Assembly (NCBI RefSeq): GCF_006334915.2
Contig: NZ_VDMA02000019.1
Span: 1-64,000 of the forward strand
Reading direction: 5' to 3'
DNA from: Microbispora catharanthi
Lineage (GTDB): Bacteria; Actinomycetota; Actinomycetes; Streptosporangiales; Streptosporangiaceae
DNA length: 64,000 nt
This document shows positions 17,529 through 25,470 of this stretch, one piece after another. Below the pieces are notes generated by a model, which was not told where the DNA came from, did no database searches, and saw only the letters and a list, made by a program, of their open reading frames with translations. The first letter of the stretch is position 1. Every line of letters begins with the position of its first letter. The translations under genes and the position numbers were made by a program.

Positions 17529-17571
17529 GTTGATATCTCAACACTAGAAAGAGGCATGTTGATATGTCAAC
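17529..17571. promoter_or_regulatory. Twin MarR operators between aldo/keto reductase and marR
   Basis: Two near-identical inverted repeats: GTTGATATCTCAAC (17529-17542) and GTTGATATGTCAAC (17558-17571), arms GTTGA/TCAAC, centres 29 bp apart. The second covers the marR start codon at 17564. The arrangement fits autorepression and control of the divergent operon. Confidence 0.8.
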
Positions 17572-18019
17572 ACAGGACGGAGAGACCGCCACTTCGAGCG
17601 AGCCCGCGAGCGGCGCCGCGTCGGACCCCGTCGACTTCTGGGCCGCCTTCAAACGCGCCCACGAGGTCGTCCGGGCCCGCGTGATCGCGGACACCGCCGA
17701 GGCGGCGGGCCTGTCCGAGCCGGACCTGGCGATCCTCGTCAACCTCGACAAGGCGGGAGGCGCCCTGCGCCAGAGCGAACTCGCCGCGTCGCTCGGCTGG
17801 GATCGCACCCGCGTCTCCCATCAGCTCACCCGCATGAGCACCCGCGGGCTCGTCACCCGAGAGCGCGCCGGTGGCGTCATCGTCACCCTCAGCGGCACCG
17901 GCCGGGCCGCCATCGCCGCCGCGCACCCCGGCCTGGACGCCGCGGTGCGCCGCCACTTCACCGACAAGCTCTCCGCACAGGAGATCGAAACGCTGGCCTC
18001 CGTGTTCAGCCGGCTTTGA
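17564..18019 (+). CDS. MarR-family transcriptional regulator
   Basis: A 151-residue winged-helix protein: LRQSELAASLGWDRTRVSHQ forms the DNA-reading helix and RGLVTRERAGGVIVTLSGTG the wing. The ATG at 17564 lies 9 bases after GAGG. It is transcribed away from the aldo/keto reductase-oxidoreductase operon, and one of its probable operators covers its own start codon. MarR proteins usually lose DNA binding on contact with small phenolic or oxidant ligands; the ligand here is unknown. Confidence 0.9.
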   Translation: MSTQDGETATSSEPASGAASDPVDFWAAFKRAHEVVRARVIADTAEAAGLSEPDLAILVNLDKAGGALRQSELAASLGWDRTRVSHQLTRMSTRGLVTRERAGGVIVTLSGTGRAAIAAAHPGLDAAVRRHFTDKLSAQEIETLASVFSRL

Positions 18020-18020
18020 C

Positions 18021-18047
18021 GTGCTCCCCGGTCGAAGACCGGAGCAC
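18021..18047 (+). terminator. Terminator after marR
   Basis: GTGCTCC-cc-GGTC (18021-18033) pairs with GACCGGAGCAC (18037-18047) around a GAA loop, with two bulged bases. It starts 2 bp after the marR stop. There is no T-run, so confidence is moderate. Confidence 0.6.
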
Positions 18048-18161
18048 CGCGGACGATTCCCGGCAGCGGCCGGAACGTGCCGGTCCACCGGTGACTCCCG
18101 ATCATCGGCGGCAGTGGACGCCGTAAGTCAAGATTTTTTCCTTGCGCACTAAATTCAAGTA

Positions 18162-18190
18162 TTGACCTAAGTATCGAACGCGATCATTCT
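18162..18190 (+). promoter_or_regulatory. Possible sigma-70-type promoter of the GH3 gene
   Basis: TTGACC (18162-18167), 17-base spacer, CATTCT (18185-18190), about 48 bp before the ATG at 18238. The local A+T richness (18125-18180) stands out in this high-GC window. The -10 element is weak. Confidence 0.35.
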
Positions 18191-18237
18191 CTGGGTCAGG
18201 GTTCGCCCCGTTCACCCCCCGAAGAGGAATCGCCATC

Positions 18238-21200
18238 ATGAGACAGCGTTCGAGGATCCATCCCACGCGCCGCGCCCTGACGGCCGTGCTCAGCGCACTG
18301 GTCCTGGTCGTGGCCTGCGTCGTCACAGCGGCGGCCGTGTCCGCGCCGGCCACGGCCGCGCCCGCGCTGCTGTCGCAGGGCAAGACCGCGACGGCCTCGT
18401 CCACCGAGAACGCCGGCACACCGGCATCGGCCGCCGTCGACGGGAACACCGGAACGCGCTGGTCCAGCGCGTTCGGCGACCCGCAGTGGCTTCAGGTCGA
18501 CCTCGGGGCCACGGCGACGTTGAGCCAGGTCACCCTCAACTGGGAGGCCGCCTACGCCACGTCGTTCAAGATCCAGGTGTCGGCCGACGCCTCCACCTGG
18601 ACCGACGTCTACTCCACCACCACCGGCACCGGCGGCACGCAGACCCTCACCGTGACCGGCTCGGGCCGCTACGTCCGCGTGTACGGCACCGCCCGCGCCA
18701 CCGCGTACGGCTACTCGCTGTGGGAGTTCCAGGTCTACGGCACCACCGGCACGTCCTCGGGCTGCGCCGGCCCCGACGCCGCGCTGAACCGGCCCGCGAC
18801 CGCCTCGTCCACCGAGAACGCAGGGACGCCCGCGTCCGCGGCGGTGGACGGCGACCCCGGCACCCGCTGGTCGAGCGCCGCCGCCGACCCGCAGTGGCTG
18901 CAGGTCGACCTCGGCTCGGCCACGTCGATCTGCAGGGTCGTCCTGACCTGGGAGGCCGCCTACGCCACGGCCTTCAAGATCCAGGTGTCGGCCGACGCCT
19001 CCGCCTGGACCGATGTCTACTCCACCACCACCGGCACCGGCGGCACGCAGACCCTCGACGTCACCGGCTCGGGCCGCTACGTCCGCGTGTACGGCACCGC
19101 CCGCGCCACCGGCTACGGCTACTCGCTGTGGGAGTTCGCCGTCCACACCAGCGGCGGCGGCACCACCGACCCGCCGAGCGGCACGCCGATCTCGGCGTAC
19201 AAGCAGGTGACGGCCTCGTCCTGGGAGGGCGGCAACGCTCCGGCGGCGGCGCTCGACGGGCGGACGACGACCCGCTGGTCGAGCCAGTACTCCGACGACC
19301 AATGGCTGCGGGTGGACCTCGGCGGGGCCGGGCACATCTCCGGCGTCTCACTCAACTGGGAGTCCGCGTACGCCACCGGCTACCGGATCGAGGTGTCCGC
19401 GAACGGCACGTCATGGACGCCGATCTACACCACGACCAGCGGCAGGGGCGGCGTCGAGAACCTGAACGTCACCGGCGACGGCCGCTACGTCCGCTTCGTC
19501 GGCACCGCCCGGGCGACGGGCTACGGCTACTCGCTGTGGGAGTTCCAGGTCTTCGGCACCGTGGACACGGCGGCCACGACCGCGCCCCTGCTGTCCCCGC
19601 CCACCAAGGCTCCGGCGACCACCGGGCAGTTCGCGCTGTCCGCCCCCGCCGACAAGGCCATGATCACCGACACCCGGCGGCCCGCGTTCTCCTGGGCGGC
19701 CGTCTCCGGCGCGGTGCGCTACGAGGTCTGGCTGAACGTCAGCCGCACCGACTACGACTTCACCGCCTCGGGCAACCTGATCGACCTCTACACCAAGGTC
19801 GCCGAACCGACCGGCACGAGCTACACGCCCACCTGGGACATCCCCGACCGGTGGACGTACAAGTGGTATGTCGTCGCGGTGAGCGGCTCGGGCGCCAGGA
19901 CGACGTCGAACATCCGCACCTTCAGCCTCTACCTGCCCGACATCGAGCAGGTCGCCGACGGCGTCCCGATCGTCAACGGCGTCCGCGACCTCGACAGGAA
20001 CGGCACGGTCGAGCCGTACGAGAACTGGCGGCTGCCCGTCGAAACCCGAGTCAGCGACCTCCTCGGCAGGATGACCCCCGAGGAGAAGGCGTATCAGATG
20101 TTCTACAACGCCCAGACCTACCCGCTCTCGGGCTGGCACTTCGGCCCGGCGTTGCCGAACGACCTGCACGCCGTGCTGCTGGGCGCGTCCGGAACCCGGC
20201 TCGGTATCCCGCCCGTCTCGGCGGGCGACACCATCGCCGGATACCAGACCACCTACCCGCTGCAGAGCACGCTCGCGGCGGGCAAGGACTACGCGCTCGA
20301 CTACAAGCTCGGCGACATGCAGCGCCGTGAAGAGCTGGAGGTCGGGGCGCGCGGCGTGCTCGGCCCGCTCGCCGAGGTCGGCACCAAGGTCCTCTACCCG
20401 CGCATCCAGGAGGGCAACGGCGAGAACGCCGACGTCGCGGCCGCCCAGGTCCGCGCGCTGGTGGCCGGACTCCAGGGCGGCCCCGAGCTCAACCCCGCGT
20501 CCGTGCTGGCGACCGTCAAGCACTGGCCGGGCGAGGGCGCGGGCGGCGAGGCCGGGATCACCTACGACGCGGTGACGATCAAGTACCACATGATCCCGTT
20601 CAGGGCCGCGATCGAGGCCGGCGCCGTCAACATCATGCCGGGCTACGCCGGGAGCTCCTACCTCGACCCGGGCGGCTCGGGCGCGGGCGACAGCAAGCCG
20701 ATCCTCGACTACCTGCGGACCGACCTCGGCTACACCGGTCTCATCACCACCGACTGGCTGCCGTCCTCGGTTTGGGTCAAGGCCGCGAACGCCGGCTCCG
20801 ACGTGATGGGCGGGGCCGACCCCGGAGCCACCGGGTTCACCATGGCGACCTTCCTCGGAGGAGTCCCGATCGCGCGGATCAACGACGCGGTGACCCGGAT
20901 CCTGCGCCTGAAGTTCACGCTCGGCGTGTTCGAGCGCCCGTATGGCGACCCGGTGAACGGCCCCTACCGCTTCCACCAGCCGTCGTACGTCGCGCTCGCC
21001 AACCAGGCCGCCCGGGAGTCCATCACGCTGCTCAAGAACAACGGCGTGCTGCCGCTGAAGCTCAAGGCGGGCGACAACGTCGTGGTCGCCGGTCCGCGGG
21101 CCACCGACGGATCGGCCTGCTGCATCTGGACGAGCTTCTTCCACCAGGAGTACGGCTCGCAGACGTTGCTGGACGCGGTGAAGGCGCGGGGGGCCACCGC

Positions 21201-21735
21201 GGGCGTCAACGTCTACCAGGACACCGGGCCTTCACCCAGGCTCGCGATCGTGGCGGTCGGCGAGCCGACCTACACGCACGCCACCGCCTGGGTGAAGGAG
21301 CAACCCCAGGTGCCCGCCGACCAGCTGGCCGTCATCCAGAACTTCAGGAACCAGGGCATCCCGGTGGTCGTCGTGCTGACCCTCCCCCGGCCCATCGTCA
21401 TCAGCGAGTGGAACGGCCTGGCCGACGCCATCGTGGTGACGTACCGGGGCGGCGAGGAGGTCGGCCCGGCCACGGCGAGCCTCCTGTTCGGCGACTACAC
21501 GCCGCGCGGCCGCCTGCCGTGGCAGCTCCCGCGCAGCCTCGACCAGATCCTCAAGCCGGGCGGCGGCGACGTGCTCGCCGACGCCGTCGAGGACTGGAAC
21601 CTCCCCTACGACCTGGGCGCGACCGCCGCCCAGCGGTCGGAGATCCGGGCCCGCATCGACGCGGGCCAGACCGTCCCCACCACCTACGGCAATCCCCTCT
21701 ACCCGTACGGAGCCGGCCTGCAGGGCTGGTCGTGA
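18238..21735 (+). CDS. Secreted glycoside hydrolase family 3 enzyme with three F5/8C (CBM32-like) modules
   Basis: A 1165-residue exported protein. A signal peptide (1-41, ending ATAAP) is followed by three discoidin/F5-8C modules (about 45-175, 181-311, 317-447) with an exact 136-residue period, each with WSS and a closing YGYSLWEF. A fibronectin-like domain (about 460-565) and a calcium-loop-like DLDRNGTVEPYE precede the GH3 region (about 600-1165). GH3 marks: KHWPGEGAGGEAG and the nucleophile context LITTDWLPSS, Asp839. GH3 enzymes release glucose or other sugars from the non-reducing end of beta-glucans and related chains; the exact substrate is not readable. A bidirectional hairpin follows the stop. 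Confidence 0.9.
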   Translation: MRQRSRIHPTRRALTAVLSALVLVVACVVTAAAVSAPATAAPALLSQGKTATASSTENAGTPASAAVDGNTGTRWSSAFGDPQWLQVDLGATATLSQVTLNWEAAYATSFKIQVSADASTWTDVYSTTTGTGGTQTLTVTGSGRYVRVYGTARATAYGYSLWEFQVYGTTGTSSGCAGPDAALNRPATASSTENAGTPASAAVDGDPGTRWSSAAADPQWLQVDLGSATSICRVVLTWEAAYATAFKIQVSADASAWTDVYSTTTGTGGTQTLDVTGSGRYVRVYGTARATGYGYSLWEFAVHTSGGGTTDPPSGTPISAYKQVTASSWEGGNAPAAALDGRTTTRWSSQYSDDQWLRVDLGGAGHISGVSLNWESAYATGYRIEVSANGTSWTPIYTTTSGRGGVENLNVTGDGRYVRFVGTARATGYGYSLWEFQVFGTVDTAATTAPLLSPPTKAPATTGQFALSAPADKAMITDTRRPAFSWAAVSGAVRYEVWLNVSRTDYDFTASGNLIDLYTKVAEPTGTSYTPTWDIPDRWTYKWYVVAVSGSGARTTSNIRTFSLYLPDIEQVADGVPIVNGVRDLDRNGTVEPYENWRLPVETRVSDLLGRMTPEEKAYQMFYNAQTYPLSGWHFGPALPNDLHAVLLGASGTRLGIPPVSAGDTIAGYQTTYPLQSTLAAGKDYALDYKLGDMQRREELEVGARGVLGPLAEVGTKVLYPRIQEGNGENADVAAAQVRALVAGLQGGPELNPASVLATVKHWPGEGAGGEAGITYDAVTIKYHMIPFRAAIEAGAVNIMPGYAGSSYLDPGGSGAGDSKPILDYLRTDLGYTGLITTDWLPSSVWVKAANAGSDVMGGADPGATGFTMATFLGGVPIARINDAVTRILRLKFTLGVFERPYGDPVNGPYRFHQPSYVALANQAARESITLLKNNGVLPLKLKAGDNVVVAGPRATDGSACCIWTSFFHQEYGSQTLLDAVKARGATAGVNVYQDTGPSPRLAIVAVGEPTYTHATAWVKEQPQVPADQLAVIQNFRNQGIPVVVVLTLPRPIVISEWNGLADAIVVTYRGGEEVGPATASLLFGDYTPRGRLPWQLPRSLDQILKPGGGDVLADAVEDWNLPYDLGATAAQRSEIRARIDAGQTVPTTYGNPLYPYGAGLQGWS
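18391..19560 (+). repeat. Three 408-bp tandem units coding the F5/8C modules
   Basis: Equivalent codons (Tyr before the Thr-rich loop) fall at 18610, 19018 and 19426, an exact 408-bp step. Units 1 and 2 are nearly identical over the stretch from TTCAAGATCCAGGTGTCGG to the closing TGGGAGTTC; unit 3 is more diverged. Duplication is therefore recent for the first pair. Confidence 0.85.
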
Positions 21736-21736
21736 C

Positions 21737-21759
21737 GCCCGCTTCAGACTGAAGTGGGC
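21737..21759. terminator. Bidirectional terminator between GH3 and the MBL hydrolase
   Basis: GCCCGCTTCAG (21737-21747) and CTGAAGTGGGC (21749-21759) form an 11-bp stem with one mismatch and a one-base symmetry centre. It begins 2 bp after the GH3 stop and covers the stop codon of the convergent gene (21744-21746), so one hairpin serves both. Confidence 0.7.
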
Positions 21760-22688
21760 AGCGGCCCGCCGTGCCAGGTCATGGCGTCGCCCAAGGCGGC
21801 GAGGAGATCCACCTCGCCGCCTTCGGCCTCGGCGTAGGCACGGTGCAGGTTGAGCACCAGGCGCTCGGCGTCCGCCCATCCGGCGAACTCGCCCAGGTCG
21901 GCCGCCTGCGCGGCGGCCAGCGGAGTGAGCCCGTTCTCACGTCCAGCCCGGGCGGCGTCGAGGACGAAGCGGTAGTACCGCTCGTGCGCGGCCAGGACCT
22001 CCGGCAGCTCGGAGGCGGTGGCGAGCGGCCCGTGTCCCGGCACCACGTGCTCGGGCTCGAAGGCCGCCAGCCAGTCCAGCGACCGCAACGCCCCTTCGAG
22101 CGACCCCATCAGCACCAGCGGCGTGAGCCCGTTGAACAGCAGGTCCCCGGCGAACAACACCCGTTCGCCGGGAAGCCACGCCACCACGTCCCCGGGGGTG
22201 TGGGCGGCGTGGCCGGGATGCCGCAACTCGACGCGGCGCGCCCCGAGATGGACGGTCAGCTCGGAGGTGAACACCACCGACGGCGGGCGGCGCGTCACGT
22301 GTCCCCAGTCGGGCACCGGCGTCCACACCGGCGGGCAGCCGTCGATGATCGGGTCGGCCAGCAACGCCTCTCTCATCGCCGCGTGCCCGAAGACGACCGT
22401 GTCGTCCGGGAGCAGGCTGTTGCCGTAGCAGTGGTCCCCGTGCTGGTGGGTGTTCACCGCCATCCGGACGGGGGCGCCGCCGGTCGCCTCGGCCACCGCG
22501 CCGAGAAACCGCCGGGTGCGCGCCTCGGTCGCGCAGGTGTCGACGATCAGGACGCCGCCGTCGCCTGCCACGGCTCCGGCGTTGTTCACCCACCAGGTGC
22601 CGTCGGGCTGCACCCAGGCGAAGATCCCCGGCCCCACCTCGTGCAACCCTGCCTCTTGCGACCCTGCCCCGTCGGCCCGCTCCACCAC
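21744..22688 (-). CDS. Metallo-beta-lactamase-fold hydrolase
   Basis: A 314-residue protein with the MBL metal motif THQHGDHCYG (HxHxDH, about residues 80-88), the downstream His in RHPGHAAHTPGD, the Asp in VLFAGDLLFNG and the last His in HVVPGHGPLA. All metal ligands of a two-zinc (or iron) site are present. There is no signal peptide. It resembles the broad 'MBL fold metallo-hydrolase' group (SoxH/alkylsulfatase-like members) rather than a true beta-lactamase; the substrate is unknown. The start is a GTG at 22688. Confidence 0.87.
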   Translation of the reverse strand: MVERADGAGSQEAGLHEVGPGIFAWVQPDGTWWVNNAGAVAGDGGVLIVDTCATEARTRRFLGAVAEATGGAPVRMAVNTHQHGDHCYGNSLLPDDTVVFGHAAMREALLADPIIDGCPPVWTPVPDWGHVTRRPPSVVFTSELTVHLGARRVELRHPGHAAHTPGDVVAWLPGERVLFAGDLLFNGLTPLVLMGSLEGALRSLDWLAAFEPEHVVPGHGPLATASELPEVLAAHERYYRFVLDAARAGRENGLTPLAAAQAADLGEFAGWADAERLVLNLHRAYAEAEGGEVDLLAALGDAMTWHGGPLPTSV

Positions 22689-22791
22689 GCGCTCACGATT
22701 CCTCTCCCCGGCGTCCTACCCAGGGGACCCTATCGACGGCCTCCCTGCCACCGTGAGCCGGCCGCGGCCGGTCGCTCCACGCCGGCCCGCG

Positions 22792-23898
22792 TCAGCGCCG
22801 GCCGTACAGAGCCGGCAAGTCGATCAGGTGCACATCAGGCGAGGCAGCCTCCTGCGCCAGCGCCTTGTCGTTGAATCCGGTGCCACTGAAGCAGATGAGA
22901 CGGGTGCCCGTGGTGTCGTAACGGCCGGACTCCGCGATCAGGTCGCGGATGTGCCGGAGACGTTCGATGTGAGCGATTCCCATCGTGTCGTTCCACTTGG
23001 CTTCGCCGATGGCCAGAAGCGGCGGTTTGCCGTCGTCAGCGATGCCGATCACGGCCACGTCCACCTCGTGCCCGGTTCTGGCCTTGAGATCGCGGACGAC
23101 ACCGTGACCGACTCGGGCAGGCAGCCCGCCGAACAGGTCCGGATCGGCGTGATGCAGCGACCACTCGCGGCAGATCTGCTCGAAGTGCGGGCCGAGGACG
23201 TTGCTGACGAAGCGGCGGCGGCTGGCCTGCCAGACCCGCGTGGCGCTGCCCGGCCGCTCGAGCTGGTCCCAGACCGGCCGCATGATGGCGTGATAGAAGC
23301 GGATCAACGGCTCGGAGATCCGGTATGTGGCGCGGTTGTCCCGAAAAACGTCCGCATCGCGATGCAGCAGGCCGGCGTCTTCGAGGACGTTGATGGGATG
23401 CGCGATGTCCGTCGCCTTGCGCTCCAGGTAGCCGGCCATGCCTCCGCGGGTGGCGTTGCCATCGGCAACGGCCGCCAGGACGGACAGATACAGTGCACTG
23501 TCACGCAGGTCCGGCTCCTCGGCCAGTAGGTAGCGGGCCTCGCGGAACAGGGGCGTCTCCGGGTTGAGCACGGTGCGGACGACCCAGTCGTCGAAGTCTT
23601 CCGCGCCCGCCGGGGTATCACCACGTGCGAACTCGCGACGATAGGCGGGCGTGCCGCCGACGACCGCGTTGACCTTGAGGGCCAGCGCCGGATCGGAAAT
23701 CCCCCAGAACGCGGCGGCCAGCTGGTGGTCAAGCGGACGAACGAGCAGTTCCAGTCCCGCCCGTCCGCGCAACGGCGCGCTGCCCGACAACAACCGTCCC
23801 ATGAAGGACAGGGCCGAACCGCACAGCAACAGACGCGTACGGGAATTGGTGCGCTGGTCCCGCATCGGCCGGAACGCCTCCTGGATGAGGGAAGGCAA
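22792..23898 (-). pseudogene. DUF234-type AAA ATPase, 5'-truncated (C-terminal three quarters)
   Basis: The 368 codons match the C-terminal part of the 'ATP-binding protein, DUF234' family: SRTRLLLCGSALSFMGRLLS (sensor region), ISEPLIRFYHAIMRP, and a C-terminal nuclease-like domain with EVDVAVIG and AIGEAKWN (Asp and Glu-x-Lys, as in restriction-enzyme-like folds). In the same frame, coding similarity continues upstream past the first ATG as PYLARANPELPSLIQEA and stops at a TAA at about 23933. The Walker A and B part (about 110-150 residues) is gone. The break falls on a 37-bp palindrome. Possibly still expressed from the ATG at 23898, but it cannot hydrolyse ATP. Intact members resemble toxin-antitoxin/defence-like orphan ATPases. 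Confidence 0.75.
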
Positions 23899-23931
23899 CT
23901 CGGGGTTCGCCCGTGCGAGGTAGGGAAGAAG

Positions 23932-23968
23932 TTATAGGACCACAGTTCTATAAACTGTAGTCCTATAA
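23932..23968. repeat. 37-bp A+T-rich palindrome at the truncation point of the ATPase
   Basis: Left arm TTATAGGACCACAGTT (23932-23947), 5-base spacer, right arm AACTGTAGTCCTATAA (23953-23968); 15 of 16 positions pair. Its base composition differs sharply from the surroundings. It could be the original promoter operator of the ATPase gene, now joined to the middle of the gene by deletion, or the end of a small mobile element. Confidence 0.8.
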
Positions 23969-24051
23969 GAGGCAGCCACGTGAGCATCGACTCCCAGCGT
24001 CATGTTGTGCCTGGGCATGTGCACACGGTCGGTCGCACCACGTCACAAGGC

Positions 24052-25053
24052 TCACCGATGCACGGTGAGCACGATCTTGCCGATCTGGGCGCCGGACTCC
24101 ATGTGCCGGTGGGCCTCCACGACCTCCTCCAGCGGGAACAGGCGGTCCACCACCGGGCGGAAGGCGCCCGTACGCAGGCCCGAGGTCACGAAGGCGACGG
24201 CGCGGCGCAGCCGCTCCGGGTCCCTGGTGATCTCCAGCACCGTGTACGTACGCATGTTCAGCGCGGGCATGCCCAGGTCGAACCCCGGATAGGGCGTCGG
24301 CTGCCCGCTCTGCGCGCCCCACAGCAACAACGTCCCGCCGGGCGCGACGACCCTGGCCAGTTCCGCCACGCCCGGCCCGGCGACGGCGTCGAAGACGTAC
24401 TCGGCACCTCTGCCGCCGGTCAGCTCGAGCACTCGCCCGGCGACGTCCTCCTCGTCGGAGACGACGACCTCGGCCGCGCCCTCCTCGATCAGCCGCCGCC
24501 TCTTGGCACGGGTGCGGGTGACGGCGATCGGCGTGGCCCCGATGCGGTCGGCCGTGTGTATCGCGGCCAGGCCGACGCTGCTGGACGCCGCGTTGATCAC
24601 CGCCACGTCACCCGCCCGCATCCCGGCCACCTCCGTCATCGCGCCGTAGGCCGTGAGGTAGGGCATCCACACCGCCGCCCCGGCGACCTCGTTCATCCCG
24701 TCGGGGCGGGACAGGAGCGCGGACGCCGGCACGATCGCCTGCTCGGCGTAGACGCCGTAGTCGTTCTGCGAGAAGAAGCCGGGCAGGACGCTGACCGCCT
24801 GACCCTCCGCGAACCCGGTCACCTCCGGGCCGACCGCCTCCACCACACCGGCGGCCTCGGTGCCGAGCGTGGCGGGCAGGTGCTTCACCGGCTCGATGTA
24901 CCGGTCGCGCCGGAACAGGATCTCCGCCCTGTTGACGCCGATCGCCTCGACCCGGATCCGCACCTCACCGGGCCCCGGCTCGGCCGGCTCCAGGTCGTCC
25001 AGCCGCAGCACCTCGGGCTCGCCGATCTCGTGGAACCGCACCGTCTTCGCCAT
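24052..25053 (-). CDS. Zinc-independent quinone oxidoreductase / MDR-superfamily dehydrogenase
   Basis: A 333-residue NAD(P)H-dependent reductase of the medium-chain family. The N-terminal GroES-like part has GEVRIRVEAIGVNRAEILFR, and the Rossmann domain has VAVINAASSSVGLAAIHTAD (the AxxGxxG-type loop is replaced by ASSSVG). There are no structural or catalytic zinc cysteines, as in QOR/CurA-like members. The start ATG at 25053 has GGAGG 8-9 bases upstream. It is divergent from the ArsR-type regulator across an inverted repeat and is probably repressed by it. Confidence 0.87.
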   Translation of the reverse strand: MAKTVRFHEIGEPEVLRLDDLEPAEPGPGEVRIRVEAIGVNRAEILFRRDRYIEPVKHLPATLGTEAAGVVEAVGPEVTGFAEGQAVSVLPGFFSQNDYGVYAEQAIVPASALLSRPDGMNEVAGAAVWMPYLTAYGAMTEVAGMRAGDVAVINAASSSVGLAAIHTADRIGATPIAVTRTRAKRRRLIEEGAAEVVVSDEEDVAGRVLELTGGRGAEYVFDAVAGPGVAELARVVAPGGTLLLWGAQSGQPTPYPGFDLGMPALNMRTYTVLEITRDPERLRRAVAFVTSGLRTGAFRPVVDRLFPLEEVVEAHRHMESGAQIGKIVLTVHR

Positions 25054-25107
25054 GTCGTCGTCCTCCGCTTCATCGCCGTCCACTGTGCTGGTTCACTGTG
25101 CGACCAA

Positions 25108-25144
25108 AGTACGACCGATGTCAAACTTCGACGAAAGTCGTACT
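25108..25144. promoter_or_regulatory. Inverted repeat between quinone oxidoreductase and ArsR-type gene
   Basis: AGTACGAC (25108-25115) and GTCGTACT (25137-25144) are perfect inverted arms with a 21-base spacer. They lie 55 bp upstream of the oxidoreductase start (25053) and directly in front of the regulator ATG (25153). A likely operator for the regulator. Confidence 0.65.
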
Positions 25145-25152
25145 ATGGGGCC

Positions 25153-25470
25153 ATGGGACGTACGCCGCCGCATCCAGAGGTGTCGCAGTTCGACCTCCAG
25201 CAGGTGCTGGAGGCCCTCGTCGATCCGGTACGCCGGAGCATCGTCGCGCAGCTCGACGCCTCCGACGCCGACATCCCCTGTGGGGGCTTCGACATTCCGG
25301 TCAGCAAGTCCACCGCCACCCACCACTTCAACGTGCTGCGCGAGGCGGGCCTGATCCGGCAGCACTACGTCGGGACGTCACGGATGAACTCCCTGCGCCG
25401 CGCCGAGATGGACGAGGTGTTCCCCGGCCTGCTCGACGCCCTCACCCGTCAGCCGGCGAAGAAGACCTGA
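25153..25470 (+). CDS. ArsR-type winged-helix transcriptional regulator
   Basis: A 105-residue protein: FDLQQVLEALVDPVRRSIVA opens the winged helix and VSKSTATHHFNVLREAGLIR is the recognition helix. There is no ArsR metal CxC motif; two His flank the helix. It is divergent from the quinone oxidoreductase. Small regulators of this arrangement typically repress the neighbouring oxidoreductase until an electrophile or oxidant is present; that is inference. The stop lies 22 bp inside the convergent RpiR gene. Confidence 0.88.
   Translation: MGRTPPHPEVSQFDLQQVLEALVDPVRRSIVAQLDASDADIPCGGFDIPVSKSTATHHFNVLREAGLIRQHYVGTSRMNSLRRAEMDEVFPGLLDALTRQPAKKT

Noticed and set aside
21744..22688. True beta-lactamase (antibiotic resistance)
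   Set aside because: No signal peptide, and the sequence around the metal site fits the general MBL-fold hydrolase group; HxHxDH alone does not indicate beta-lactamase activity.
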